64,000 nt of DNA. It comes from an uncultured Clostridia bacterium (GTDB taxonomy: Bacteria > Bacillota > Clostridia > Oscillospirales > Acutalibacteraceae). The notes under the pieces were generated by a model, which saw only the letters and a list, made by a program, of their open reading frames with translations, did no database searches and was not told the DNA's origin. The stretch spans positions 1 through 64,000 of the forward strand of contig CANRNQ010000004.1 in assembly GCA_947632045.1 (NCBI GenBank), in the 5' to 3' direction. This document shows positions 37,814-47,582 of the stretch, in pieces. Each line of letters opens with the position of its first letter. Position 1 is the first letter of the stretch. The position numbers and the translations under genes were made by a program.

Positions 37814-37842
37814 ATTTTACCACCAAATCACCCTCAGGTAAA
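37814..37842 (-). promoter_or_regulatory. promoter of yfhO-gtrA
   Basis: TTTACC, 17-bp spacer, TAAAAT on the minus strand, about 40 bp before yfhO. Confidence 0.45.
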
Positions 37843-37904
37843 TACAAAAATTCAAAAAATTAATATTTAGCGGCTGCCGCCCCGCAATTTTGTCAAATAA
37901 TGTT

Positions 37905-37933
37905 TTGCATTTTGAACGATATTTTGTTATAAT
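37905..37933 (+). promoter_or_regulatory. promoter of the GT2 gene
   Basis: TTGCAT, 17-bp spacer, TATAAT on the plus strand, about 40 bp before the GT2 start and divergent from yfhO. Confidence 0.65.
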
Positions 37934-37973
37934 TTCAACAAGAACAATATCACGATTGGAGATGTGCCGAAAA

Positions 37974-38954
37974 ATGAAAACAGTCGACATAGTAGTTCCC
38001 TGCTACAACGAAGAAGCGGTGCTGCAAATATTTGTGGAAACGACAGACAGCTATATAAACAAAATTTCCGGCTATAAATTCAGATATATACTCGTGGACG
38101 ACGGCAGCCGCGACAGAACCTTCAGCGTTATGCGCTCGCTTTCCAAGGAGCACAGCAATGTTAAATACATATCCTTCGCGCGCAACTTCGGCAAGGAGGC
38201 GGCGATGTACGCCGGACTTAAAAACTCAAGCGGGGATTACGTCATAGTAATGGACGCGGATCTTCAGCACCCGCCGGCAATGATAGCCGACATGATAAAG
38301 GGAATTGAGGAGGGCTATGACTGCTGCGCCGCAAGGCGGACGAGCCGTAAGGGCGAATCGAAGATAAGGAGCTTTTTCAGCAGGAATTTCTATAAGTTCA
38401 GCAATAAGATAACCGACGTTAAAATGCCTTACGGCGCGGTCGATTTCAGAATAATGTCGCGGCAGATGGTGGACGCCGTGCTTTCTCTGAGCGAGGTACA
38501 GCGCTTTTCAAAGGGCATATTCAGCTGGGTAGGCTTTGAAACGAAATGGCTGCCCTATGAAAACGTCGAGAGGACTATCGGCACGACCAAATGGAGCTTC
38601 TGGGGGCTGTTTAAGTACGCAATAGACGGGATAACCGCCTTTTCGGTCGCTCCGCTCAGATTCATTTCTCTGCTCGGACTGATAATATCCGGCCTTGCGT
38701 TTATATATGCGCTCATCGTTCTGTTCCAAACGCTTATATTCGGCATCGACGTTCCGGGCTATGCTACGACGCTGATAATAACGCTGTTTCTCGGCGGCAT
38801 CATTGAGTTTTCGGTGGGAATACTCGGCGAATACATCGGCAGGATATATATGGAAACGAAAAAGCGCCCGATCTACCTCACCAAAAGCACTAACATAAAC
38901 GACGAAAGCGACTTCGGCGATATAGATTACAGCGACCTCGACGCGGATTTATAA
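37974..38954 (+). CDS. GT2 family undecaprenyl-phosphate glycosyltransferase (CsbB-like)
   Basis: A 326-residue membrane-anchored enzyme. Residues 1 to about 220 are the GT-A catalytic domain (DIVVPCYNEEAVLQIF, YILVDDGSRDRTFSVM, VIVMDADLQHPP as the DxD region, GAVDFRIMSRQMV). Two TM helices follow (about 235-260 and 268-292), then GILGEYIGRIYMETKKRP, the family's C-terminal signature, and an acidic tail. It would load a sugar onto undecaprenyl phosphate on the inner membrane face for GtrA and YfhO. Start at MKTVDIV; upstream in-frame codons overlap the promoter. Confidence 0.92.
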   Translation: MKTVDIVVPCYNEEAVLQIFVETTDSYINKISGYKFRYILVDDGSRDRTFSVMRSLSKEHSNVKYISFARNFGKEAAMYAGLKNSSGDYVIVMDADLQHPPAMIADMIKGIEEGYDCCAARRTSRKGESKIRSFFSRNFYKFSNKITDVKMPYGAVDFRIMSRQMVDAVLSLSEVQRFSKGIFSWVGFETKWLPYENVERTIGTTKWSFWGLFKYAIDGITAFSVAPLRFISLLGLIISGLAFIYALIVLFQTLIFGIDVPGYATTLIITLFLGGIIEFSVGILGEYIGRIYMETKKRPIYLTKSTNINDESDFGDIDYSDLDADL

Positions 38955-39008
38955 TGCGCATATACGCGCCGAGCGCCCTCGTCTTTAAATTTGGGAGTGA
39001 ATCAGCAT

Positions 39009-39701
39009 ATGTCTTTTGATTACGACGAGATATACAATAATATAATCGAGCTTGCGGACGACGACTACCGCAGCTTTCATTCCTGCCTTGTGCCCGGCTG
39101 CAATAATATAGCGGGGGCAAGGATACCCGCTTTGCGCGCTCTTGCAAAGGAAATCGTAAAAAACGAAGGCTGGCGCGAGCTATTATCCTCCCCAAGCAGG
39201 GGGCTTTACGAGGAGGAGATGCTTAAGGGGCTTGTTATAGGAATGGCAAAATGCACGCCCTATGAGCGTCTTGAGCTTGTTAAAAAATTCGTTCCTCATA
39301 TAGACAACTGGGCGGTGTGCGATACCTTTGCCGGAGGTCTTAAGGTCTTTGCCAAAGAGCAGGAGATCATCTCTCCGTATATAGAGGAATGTCTTAAGTC
39401 CGACGGGGAATTTACAGTGCGCTTTGCCGTTTGTATGCTTATGAACTGCTTTATTGACGACGGGCACATAGATTTTGTGCTCGAGCGCCTCTCCTCCGTC
39501 GAACACAGGGGATATTACGTTATTATGGGCGCGGCATGGGCGCTTTCGGAATGTTTTATCAAGCAGCGCGAAAAGACCCTTGAACTTTTTCAAGAGCGCG
39601 TTCTTGAGCGCGATATCCAAAACAAGGCGATACAAAAATGCCGGGAATCACGACGAGTATCTGATGTGGACAAGGAGCTTTTGCTGAAATATAAGCTATG
39701 A
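39009..39701 (+). CDS. AlkD-like DNA alkylation repair protein
   Basis: A 230-residue all-helical HEAT-like protein (GARIPALRALAKEIVKN, VPHIDNWAVCDTFAGGLKVF, FTVRFAVCMLMNCFID) of the AlkD family. AlkD glycosylases remove N3- and N7-alkylpurines without flipping the base; the IDNWAVCD segment includes the conserved Trp-Asp region. Start chosen at ATG 39009 (GGGAG 11 nt upstream); TTG at 38991 overlaps the SD. It follows the GT2 gene by 54 bp and may share its transcript, though no functional link is apparent. Confidence 0.88.
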   Translation: MSFDYDEIYNNIIELADDDYRSFHSCLVPGCNNIAGARIPALRALAKEIVKNEGWRELLSSPSRGLYEEEMLKGLVIGMAKCTPYERLELVKKFVPHIDNWAVCDTFAGGLKVFAKEQEIISPYIEECLKSDGEFTVRFAVCMLMNCFIDDGHIDFVLERLSSVEHRGYYVIMGAAWALSECFIKQREKTLELFQERVLERDIQNKAIQKCRESRRVSDVDKELLLKYKL

Positions 39702-39712
39702 GCCATGCAAGC

Positions 39713-39753
39713 AGCAGGGAGAGTCGCGAGGCGACGGCCCCTGCTCATTTTTT
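39713..39753 (+). terminator. terminator after the AlkD-like gene
   Basis: AGCAGGG/CCCTGCT outer stem with an inner GTCGC/GCGAC stem, followed by ATTTTTT. Confidence 0.8.
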
Positions 39754-39894
39754 ATCGTCCAATTGGCAAATCAGGGCTCGGTTGGTTTTTATTTTTTCGC
39801 GCCTTACACACTGTCTTTCGCACGGTTTGATTGATTTTTATATAATTATATGTTAAACTGCCTCTTATCAAATTTGAAATCGGAGGTATATAAT

Positions 39895-41498
39895 ATGCGA
39901 CAAGACGGCTTTAAATTATCGTCGAAAAAAACCGCGATATTATCATTTTCGCTTGCAATATTAATAACTCTCTCGGCTGTTTTCACCTTTAACGCCGCGG
40001 GGGCTTTATACGCAGATAACAGCTTCGCCGAGGGTGAGGGAACAGTAGACAATCCTTATATTATATCCAATCTTGCAGATCTTAAAAATTTTAGGGACTA
40101 TGTAGAAGACTCCGATAACAAAGGAAAAGACGAATATTTCAAATTAAACAATGACATTGATATGTCTATCGAAGGTCAATCATGGAAGCCTATCGGCGCA
40201 TCCAAAAGCGGATTTGCCGGAACACTTGACGGATGCGGTAACACAATAAAAAATTTATATATAAACCTGCAAACAGACAGTGGGACTAATAGCGGTCTCT
40301 TTTTCGAAATTGCCGAAAGCGGCACAGTCAAAAACCTAACTGTAACAGGCACTATCACAGGTAGCAACAGCTATGGCTCCGCGCAATTACGTATGAGAAC
40401 AAAGGAACAATTGAAAACTGCCACAGCGATTGTGAAATTAAAAGCTACAATCAATCCGGAGGAATTGCCGGCATTAATGACGGAACCATAAAAAATTGTT
40501 GGAACAGCGGAAGCGTTACCGCCATCAGCTTTTCCGGCGGTATCGCCGGTCAAAACTCCAATAGTTCCACTAAAACTCCCACCATAGAAAACTGCTATAA
40601 TATCGCAGATATTAATATTACCAGCACACAACAAAGTAGCGGAGCCGGCGGAATTGCGGGGAAAAACGAAAATTCTTCGTCCGGTTATGACATCCCCGGC
40701 ACAATAAAAAACTGCTACAATATAGGAAATGTTAGCGGCAGTAACAGTAACGTACACAGCATAGTGGGTAACAATGGGGGTTCATCTTCGACATACGGTG
40801 CCGCCGGTATAGTAGAAAACTGCTACTATCTTGATTCCGGTAATGATCCAAACGCAGAATCCAAAACAGCAGACCAATTCAAGTCCGGCGAAGTGGCGCA
40901 CCTCTTGCAAACCGGCACCGATCAAGTCTGGGGACAAAGCCTCGGCACGGACGATTATCCGATTTTATCGGCAGAAAACAGCAAAAAGGTTTTAAAGGTT
41001 TCGTTTATGTACAAAAAGTCATCGGGGGCAACGGACTACAAGGAGTACGACGCGCGTTACACCAACCCCAACGGCACCGTAACCTTGCCGGATAATATTA
41101 TTAAGGATTCCGGCACCAGTTACATTATTAACGGGTGGTCGCAAACTGAAGGCGGAACAACCGCAGACTTTGACTCCACTAAGGAAATTACAGAGGATAT
41201 AGAGGTATACGCCATAATAAAATCCATGCGTTTCATGAAAGAATATGAGAGTGATTCATCGCGACACTATGGCGACGTAAACGGCGACGGCGAATACAAT
41301 GTTATTGACGCTTATATTATCCGCAAGATAATCGACGCAGGCGAGAATCTGACTTCTATTGGTATTAATACAGATTCAATTGAATATAAGCTCGCCGATA
41401 TAGTTTACGATCCCTCCTCCGCTGACGAATTTTCCGTTGACCAAGACGATTTGGATTTTATCAACAACTACATCGTAGGAAATATAACGATCAATTAA
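39895..41498 (+). pseudogene. frameshifted dockerin protein with GLUG-type repeats
   Basis: Start ATG 39895 (GGAGG 8 nt upstream) gives a signal peptide with a hydrophobic core (AILSFSLAILITLSAVF) and GLUG-like beta-helix repeats (NPYIISNLADLKNFRDYV, GFAGTLDGCGNTIKNLYI). At about 40381-40384 the sequence GCGC breaks the frame; the first frame stops at 40491. Removing one GC restores a continuous 533-residue protein, with more repeats (GTIENC, SGGIAG, GTIKNC units), an InlB/FN-like region and a C-terminal dockerin (HYGDVNGDGEYNVIDAY, about 41267-41498). It may be a true mutation, a phase-variable tract or a sequencing/assembly error. The dockerin is closely related to that of the gene at 48.2 kb. 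Confidence 0.85.
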
Positions 41499-41572
41499 GG
41501 TTGATTAATATAATTTTGATAGAGCAAACGGAGGGAGCGTTTGCACCCTAAAAATAACATAACATTAAAACA

Positions 41573-41610
41573 TCAGCCGTGCCGCCGAAACGCGAGCACG
41601 GCTGATTTTC
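41573..41610 (+). terminator. terminator after the frameshifted dockerin gene
   Basis: TCAGCCGTGC and GCACGGCTGA form a 10-bp stem followed by TTTTC. Confidence 0.7.
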
Positions 41611-41633
41611 AATAATCGTTCAACACAAATTAA

Positions 41634-41653
41634 GGGCGGCGCAAGCGCCGCCC
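41634..41653 (-). terminator. terminator of the glycogen operon
   Basis: GGGCGGCGC and GCGCCGCCC form a perfect 9-bp hairpin 6 bp after the glgA stop. Only TTAATTTG follows on the minus strand. Confidence 0.6.
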
Positions 41654-41659
41654 AAATGT

Positions 41660-43093
41660 TTAGCTCCAATGGTCCACTGTGTCCTGATATACGTTGAGAT
41701 AATCTCCTGCCGAGCGCGCCCAGCTGTTGTCGCTCTGCATGGCGCGGCGCACAAGCTGGCTCCAGCCGTCTCTGTTCCAGTAGCCTCCGATAGCGCGCTT
41801 GACGGCTCCCATCATATCCGCCGCCTCGTACTTCGAGAACGTGAAGCCGTTGCCCCAGCCGTCAAGGCTGTCGTGTATGGAATCCTTTAGTCCGCCGGTC
41901 TCTCTTACTACCGGTATCGCGCCGTATCTGAGCGCTATCATCTGCGAAAGCCCGCATGGCTCGCTCTTGGACGGCATGAGATAAATGTCGGCGGCGGAGT
42001 ATATCTTTCTTGCAAGCTCAGGAATGTAGCCGTGACAGCAGCATACGCGACCCGGGTACTTGCCCTGCATATAGCTGAAGAAGTCCTCATATTCGCGGTC
42101 GCCCGAGCCGAGGATAACAAACTGAACGTCGTGCCCCATCATCTCGTCAAGGCACATACGAACGAGGTCAAGACCCTTATGCGCGACCATTCTCGTAACC
42201 ATGGCTATTATCGCCGGCTCGTCGCGCCGCTCAAGGTTGAGCCTCTCCTGTAGTCTTCTCTTACACTCGAGCTTTCCGCTCAAATCGTTTACCGAATAGT
42301 GGGCGTAAAGCTGAATATCGTTTTCGGGGTTATAGCTGTCGTTGTCAATGCCGTTGAGTATACCGCAGAGCTTATACTGGCGGTACCTCAATATGGTGTC
42401 GAGTCCGTGAGAGAACCACGGGTCGAGTATCTCGTTAGCATAGGTCGGGCTGACGGTCGTAACTCTTGTCGAGGTTTCTATCGCGCCCTTGACAAAGTTG
42501 AGCTTTCCGTCCTGCTCCAGCAGCTTCGTCCTGTCGGCGGGGATTCCTACACATTCGGTGTTTACCTCCCAGCCGTACATTCCCTGATACTGTATGTTGT
42601 GTATTGTGAACACGCTCTTGATGTTGTGGTACCACGGGTTATGGCTGTAAAACAGGTAATAATATGTCGGCACAAGCGCCGTCTGCCAGTCGTTGCACTG
42701 CAAAACATCGGGGTGGAAATCTACCCTCGGCAGCATCTCCATTATAGCCCTTGAGAAAAACGCGAAACGCTCCGCGTCATCATAAAAGCCGTAAAGGCCG
42801 CTGCGCTTAAAATAGTATTCGTTGTCTATGAAATAATACATAACTCCGTTGTAATGCGCCTCAAACACTCCGCAGTATTGGCTTCTCCAGCCCACAGGAA
42901 CGGTGAAGTTCATCAAATAGTACATCTGATCCTTCAGGCTCTGCGCTATGTCGCCGTAAAGCGGCATTACAACTCTGCAATCCACGCCCTTATCCTTAAG
43001 CGCCTTCGGCAGCGAGCCAGCTCCGGCAACGTCGGCAAGACCGCCCGAGCCCGCGTATGGATTTGATTCGCTTGTGCAATACAAAACTCTCAT
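41660..43093 (-). CDS. glgA: glycogen synthase (ADP-glucose)
   Basis: A GT5 enzyme that extends alpha-1,4-glucan from ADP-glucose. The 477-residue protein has the N-terminal glycine loop as GSGGLADVAGSLP-like (YAGSGGLADVAGAGSLPKAL; the classical Lys-Thr of KTGGL is replaced by Gly-Ser), HNIQYQGMYGW, and the C-terminal nucleotide-binding motif PSKSEPCGLSQMIALRYG with the catalytic glutamate. Start chosen at the second ATG (43093), 9 nt from GGAG; the first is 3 nt away. Last gene of glgB-glgC-glgD-glgA. Confidence 0.94.
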   Translation of the reverse strand: MRVLYCTSESNPYAGSGGLADVAGAGSLPKALKDKGVDCRVVMPLYGDIAQSLKDQMYYLMNFTVPVGWRSQYCGVFEAHYNGVMYYFIDNEYYFKRSGLYGFYDDAERFAFFSRAIMEMLPRVDFHPDVLQCNDWQTALVPTYYYLFYSHNPWYHNIKSVFTIHNIQYQGMYGWEVNTECVGIPADRTKLLEQDGKLNFVKGAIETSTRVTTVSPTYANEILDPWFSHGLDTILRYRQYKLCGILNGIDNDSYNPENDIQLYAHYSVNDLSGKLECKRRLQERLNLERRDEPAIIAMVTRMVAHKGLDLVRMCLDEMMGHDVQFVILGSGDREYEDFFSYMQGKYPGRVCCCHGYIPELARKIYSAADIYLMPSKSEPCGLSQMIALRYGAIPVVRETGGLKDSIHDSLDGWGNGFTFSKYEAADMMGAVKRAIGGYWNRDGWSQLVRRAMQSDNSWARSAGDYLNVYQDTVDHWS

Positions 43094-43128
43094 ATACATT
43101 CTCTCCTATCTATGAAATAATATTTTGA

Positions 43129-44256
43129 TTAAACCGTATTTGCTTTGCCTATATAAATCGGATAGGTTTCATATCCCATGAGAGCCCTGTCATTTTTAAT
43201 AACAACGTCCTTGTCGCAGATAACATAGTTTAATCTTGCGTTTGAGCCTATCTTTGTATCCTGCATTATAATGCAGTTTTCTATCTTTGCGTCCTTGCCT
43301 ATATAAACGCCCTTGGAGATTATACTGTTTACAACCTCTCCCTCTATTACGCAGCCCTGCGCGATAAGGGAGTTTTTAACGGAGGAGCCCAAGCCGTATT
43401 TGCTCGGCATATCGTCGCGCACCTTTGTGAATATCGGTCTGTCCTCGTTGAAGAGGTCCGCCCTCACCTTTGGGTCCATCAGCGACATATTAGCCTTGAA
43501 ATATGTGTCGAGCGAGGTCGCGGATGAGATGTATCCGGTAAACTCATAGCCGTAAACATTGCATTTACGATAGCTCTCCAATATCCAGTTCCTTCTGAAG
43601 TCAAGATTATTTCTGCTTATGCAGTCGTCAAGGGTGTCGAGCAGCAGGCTCTTTTTCATAAAGGCCGTTGAGCAGATATAATCGCAGGCTACCTCGCCGG
43701 AATTTTCGATTTTCGGACTCATAACTATATCGGTTATCTTATTGTCCGTATCTGTCTTTATAACGAGCGGGGAATAAAAGCCCTTTGGTATCTTGCCGTG
43801 AACATACATTACGGTGATGTCCGCGCCGGTTTCAAGGTGCTGTGATATCATTTGACCGTAATCGCAGTTGAAAACGGTGTTGCCCGTTGTGAGGAGGACA
43901 TACTCCTCTCCTGCGTCCTCGATAAAGCCCTTTACGTTGTAAAGGCACTCCATTGTCGTGTTGAAGTTTTCCGCGCCGTGGCTGTAGGGCGAGAGTATTG
44001 TAAGTCCCCCTCTGCGCTTTGAAAGGTCCCACGCCTTGCCGGAGCCGAGGTGGTCCATAAGCGAGGCGAATTTTTTCTCCGCCACTATTCCCACATTTGC
44101 TATTCCGGCGTTTACCATATTCGATATGGTGAAGTCGATAAGCCTGTATTTTCCTCCGAACGGAACGGACGCGATCGCCCTTTCAGCCGTCAGCTCGGGA
44201 ATGCAAATATCGTTTATATTGGGAAATATCAGTCCCAAGATGTTAGTTCCCTTCAT
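43129..44256 (-). CDS. glgD: GlgD, ADP-glucose pyrophosphorylase-like subunit
   Basis: A 375-residue paralogue of GlgC. The N-terminal nucleotidyltransferase fold is recognisable ([22 protein letters not shown]), but the glycine-rich catalytic loop AGGQGSRLG of GlgC is missing: the N-terminus reads NILGLIFPNINDICIPELT. The C-terminal left-handed beta-helix is present (KNSLIAQGCVIEGEVVNSII). In Firmicutes GlgD is largely non-catalytic and modulates GlgC in a GlgC-GlgD heteromer. Its ATG overlaps the glgC stop by one base (TAATG), so the two subunits are translationally coupled. Confidence 0.93.
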   Translation of the reverse strand: MKGTNILGLIFPNINDICIPELTAERAIASVPFGGKYRLIDFTISNMVNAGIANVGIVAEKKFASLMDHLGSGKAWDLSKRRGGLTILSPYSHGAENFNTTMECLYNVKGFIEDAGEEYVLLTTGNTVFNCDYGQMISQHLETGADITVMYVHGKIPKGFYSPLVIKTDTDNKITDIVMSPKIENSGEVACDYICSTAFMKKSLLLDTLDDCISRNNLDFRRNWILESYRKCNVYGYEFTGYISSATSLDTYFKANMSLMDPKVRADLFNEDRPIFTKVRDDMPSKYGLGSSVKNSLIAQGCVIEGEVVNSIISKGVYIGKDAKIENCIIMQDTKIGSNARLNYVICDKDVVIKNDRALMGYETYPIYIGKANTV

Positions 44257-45479
44257 TATTTGCTATCCCCCTCTACGCTTTCATATATCATTTCCTTTGC
44301 GGCGACAACGGCGTTCTCGCCCACGGTGAGGTTTCCGCCGACAACGGCAACTCCCCACTCGTCTTTATTTTCAACGTCCTCCGGACGCTTGCCGACTACC
44401 GCGCCGCTCTTTATGCAGGCGTTTTCGCCGACTATCGCATACTGAACTACCGCGTTGTCCTCTATTACCGCGCCGGGCATAATTATTGAATCCTCAACAA
44501 CGGCTCCCACGCCAACGGTCACGCCCGCAAACAGAACCGAAAACTCAACCTCGCCGGAGATATCGCAGCCGTCCGCCACGAGCGAGTTTTGAATCTTGGC
44601 GGTGCTTGAAACATACTGCGGCGGCATAACCGGGTTGCGCGAATATATCTTATCGGTTTCGCCGCTCAAATCGAGCGGAACGTTCGGGTCGAGGAGGTCC
44701 ATATTTGCCTCCCAGAGGCTGTCTATGGTTCCTACGTCCTTCCAGTAGCCCTCAAAGCGATACGAGAACATTCTCTCGCCCGCCTCGAGCATGGTCGGCA
44801 GAACGTCCTTTCCGAAATCGTGGCTTGAGTCCTCTCTCGCGTCGTCCTCTATGAGATATTTTCTCAGCTTGCTCCATGTGAACACATAAATGCCCATAGA
44901 GGCGTTGGTGCTTTTGGGAACCGCCGGCTTTTCGTCAAATTCATAGATAGAGCCGTCGGCGTTCGTGTTAAGTATGCCGAAGCGCGAAGCCTCGGAAAGA
45001 GGAACGTCTATCGAGGCTATGGTGCAGTCGGCCTTGTTTTTCTTGTGCTCGGCGATCATCTTTGAATAGTCCATCTTATAGATGTGGTCGCCCGAGAGAA
45101 TAACGACATATTCGGGTCTGTATCTGTCGATATAGTTAATATTCTGGAATATAGCGTTTGCCGTGCCGGAATACCATGTGGCTCCCTTTATCTGCTGATA
45201 CGGGCTGAGGCAGTTGACTCCCTCGAAGGTTCCGTCAAGATCCCACGGCTGGCCCGTGCCGATGTACTCGTTCAATACGAGCGGTTGGTACTGCGTAAGA
45301 ACGCCGACCTGATTTATGCCGGAATTTACGCAGTTTGAAAGCGGGAAATCTATTATTCTGTATTTGCCGCCAAAGGGAACGGCCGGCTTTGCTATATTAT
45401 TTGTCAGCACGCCGAGCCTGCTGCCCTGTCCGCCGGCAAGCAGCATCGCAACTACTTCCTGCTTTGGATAGTTTTGCAT
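44256..45479 (-). CDS. glgC: glucose-1-phosphate adenylyltransferase
   Basis: Makes ADP-glucose from glucose-1-phosphate and ATP, the committed step of glycogen synthesis. The 407-residue protein has the catalytic loop [53 protein letters not shown] (catalytic Asp) and [14 protein letters not shown], then the C-terminal beta-helix that binds regulators. Second gene of the operon, 66 bp after glgB. Confidence 0.96.
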   Translation of the reverse strand: MQNYPKQEVVAMLLAGGQGSRLGVLTNNIAKPAVPFGGKYRIIDFPLSNCVNSGINQVGVLTQYQPLVLNEYIGTGQPWDLDGTFEGVNCLSPYQQIKGATWYSGTANAIFQNINYIDRYRPEYVVILSGDHIYKMDYSKMIAEHKKNKADCTIASIDVPLSEASRFGILNTNADGSIYEFDEKPAVPKSTNASMGIYVFTWSKLRKYLIEDDAREDSSHDFGKDVLPTMLEAGERMFSYRFEGYWKDVGTIDSLWEANMDLLDPNVPLDLSGETDKIYSRNPVMPPQYVSSTAKIQNSLVADGCDISGEVEFSVLFAGVTVGVGAVVEDSIIMPGAVIEDNAVVQYAIVGENACIKSGAVVGKRPEDVENKDEWGVAVVGGNLTVGENAVVAAKEMIYESVEGDSK

Positions 45480-45545
45480 TACTCTGTTTACCTCCTTAAA
45501 CGCGCTTTAATGGGCGTTTTTAAATATAATAAAATCCAAACTGAA

Positions 45546-47582
45546 TTATTCCTCGGTTTTGGTTTCGTCGCCTGCTTCGGCTTCGGCTTTATCCTCGGTT
45601 TCCTCCTTGTCGGACTTTTTAGCTGTTTTCTTCGCCGCCGTCTTCTTTTTCTTCTTCGGTCTTGGCGGTCTTTTTTCGATGCACTTGAAGTACATTACCG
45701 ACATAGGCGGCAGTGTGATGGTAATCGACTGGTCGAGATCGTGCAGCTCCTCGCCGTCAGATGGGATAGACTGGCCGTTTGTAAAGCCGCCTCCGCCAAA
45801 GCGCTCCGCATCGGTTGTGAATATCTCGGCGTATACTCCGTTTTCGGGAACGCCTATCGAATAATTCTCCCTAAGCATGGGCTGGAAGTTGCACACGCCG
45901 ATTATCCTGTCGCCGTTTTTGGCTATTCTCTGGAAGGCTATAACGCTCTGGGTGTAGTCGTTGTGATGTATCCACGAAAAGCCCTCCCAAGAGTAATCGA
46001 CCTCGTAAAGAGCCGGCGTGTTGAGATAGAAGTGGTTTATCTCTTTAAAGAACTGATGCAGCTGGGCGTGCTTTGGGAAATCGAGGAGGTTCCACTGGAG
46101 CTCCTTTGTCGAATCCCACTCGTCAAACTGGCCGATCTCGGCTCCCATAAAGGTGAGCTTTTTGCCCGGGTGTATCATCATATAGGCTATGAAGGTGCGC
46201 ACTCCGGCGAACTTCATATCGTAATCGCCCGGCATTTTATTGATAAGCGAGCACTTGCCGTACACCACCTCGTCGTGAGAGATGGGCAGGAGGAAGTTCT
46301 CGGAAAAGGCGTAGAAGAAGCTGAAGGTCAGCGCGTCGTGATTGAAGGGGCGGTAGATGGGGTCGAGCGACATATAGTGCAGCATATCGTTCATCCAGCC
46401 CATGTTCCACTTGTAGTCAAAGCCGAGGCCGCCGTCTTCAGCCGGACGGGAAACAAGGGGCCAGGCCGTTGACTCCTCGGCAATCATATATCTTCCGGGG
46501 AAGTCCTTTTTTATATTCGTGTTGAGCGTGCGGAAAAACTCGACCGCCTCAAGATGCTCCTTGCCGCCGTATTTGTTAGCGACCCATTCGCCGTCGCGGC
46601 GGTTGTAGTCGAGGTAGAGCATGGACGCGACCGCGTCGACGCGTATTCCGTCGATATGATACTCGCGCAGCCAGAAGTTTGCGCTCGAGGTCAAGAAGCT
46701 TATTACCTCGTATCTGCTGTAATCGAAGACGAGGGTGCCCCACTCCTTATGCTCGCCCTTTCTTGTGTCGGCGTACTCATAGCAGCAGGTACCGTCAAAT
46801 TTTGCGAGGCCGTGGGCGTCGCGTGGGAAATGCGCCGGAACCCAGTCGAGAATGACCTGTATTCCCGCCTTGTGGCACGAATTGACGAAATATTTGAAGT
46901 CGTCGGGCGTGCCGTAGCGCGACGTGGGCGCATAGTAGCCCGTAACCTGATAGCCCCAAGAGCCGTCGTAGGGGTATTCGGTTATAGGCATAAGCTCGAC
47001 GTGGGTGTAGCCCATTTCGTTGAGATAGGGCACGAGTCTGTCCGCAAGCTCGCGGTAGCCTATTCTCTCGCCGTTTGCGCCCATATGCCAGGAGCCTGCG
47101 TGTATTTCATAAATATTCATCGGCTTATCAATGCCGTTATAATTTGAAATATACTCCTCGTGCTGTTGATCCTCCCAGTTGAAGTCGGAAAAATCATAGA
47201 ATTTCGAGGCGTTGTCGGGGCGGGTCTGACAATGAAAAGAGTAGGGGTCGGTTTTATACTGCTTTTCAAACCATGGGGTTTCGACGACGTATTTATATGA
47301 GTCGAACTGCTTTACATTGCCGATAAAGCATTCCCAGATACCCCTTTCATCAGTTTTTGTCATTGGGTCCGCCATGATGTTCCATTCGTTAAAGTCGCCT
47401 GCAACGGAAACAGTGAGGGCGTGAGGCGCCCAAACTCTGAAAATAACTCCCTCGTAGCCGTCCTCGTTTACCGCCCTGTGCGCGCCCATATATTTATAGG
47501 CGGTAGTGCTTTTGCCAGCGAGAAAAAGCTCCTTTTCTTTTTCTGCTTCCTTACACATAGCTTCATATCTTTCGTTAGCCAT
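45546..47582 (-). CDS. glgB: 1,4-alpha-glucan branching enzyme with Lys/Glu-rich tail
   Basis: A GH13 enzyme that introduces alpha-1,6 branches. The 678-residue protein has an N-terminal CBM48 domain (about 30-130; GVIFRVWAPHALTVSVAGDFN), the barrel with HIDGIRVDAVASMLYLDY (nucleophile Asp), AEESTAWPLVSRP (acid/base Glu) and LPISHDEVV, and a C-terminal beta domain. The last about 45 residues are a low-complexity Lys then Glu-rich tail (PPRPKKKKKTAAKKTAKK onward), not part of the enzyme fold. Start chosen at MANERYEAM (GGAG 9 nt upstream). First gene of the glycogen operon. Confidence 0.95.
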   Translation of the reverse strand: MANERYEAMCKEAEKEKELFLAGKSTTAYKYMGAHRAVNEDGYEGVIFRVWAPHALTVSVAGDFNEWNIMADPMTKTDERGIWECFIGNVKQFDSYKYVVETPWFEKQYKTDPYSFHCQTRPDNASKFYDFSDFNWEDQQHEEYISNYNGIDKPMNIYEIHAGSWHMGANGERIGYRELADRLVPYLNEMGYTHVELMPITEYPYDGSWGYQVTGYYAPTSRYGTPDDFKYFVNSCHKAGIQVILDWVPAHFPRDAHGLAKFDGTCCYEYADTRKGEHKEWGTLVFDYSRYEVISFLTSSANFWLREYHIDGIRVDAVASMLYLDYNRRDGEWVANKYGGKEHLEAVEFFRTLNTNIKKDFPGRYMIAEESTAWPLVSRPAEDGGLGFDYKWNMGWMNDMLHYMSLDPIYRPFNHDALTFSFFYAFSENFLLPISHDEVVYGKCSLINKMPGDYDMKFAGVRTFIAYMMIHPGKKLTFMGAEIGQFDEWDSTKELQWNLLDFPKHAQLHQFFKEINHFYLNTPALYEVDYSWEGFSWIHHNDYTQSVIAFQRIAKNGDRIIGVCNFQPMLRENYSIGVPENGVYAEIFTTDAERFGGGGFTNGQSIPSDGEELHDLDQSITITLPPMSVMYFKCIEKRPPRPKKKKKTAAKKTAKKSDKEETEDKAEAEAGDETKTEE

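Noticed and set aside
45474-46472. Long plus-strand frame opposite glgB
   Set aside because: Antisense shadow of the branching enzyme with no SD or family resemblance.
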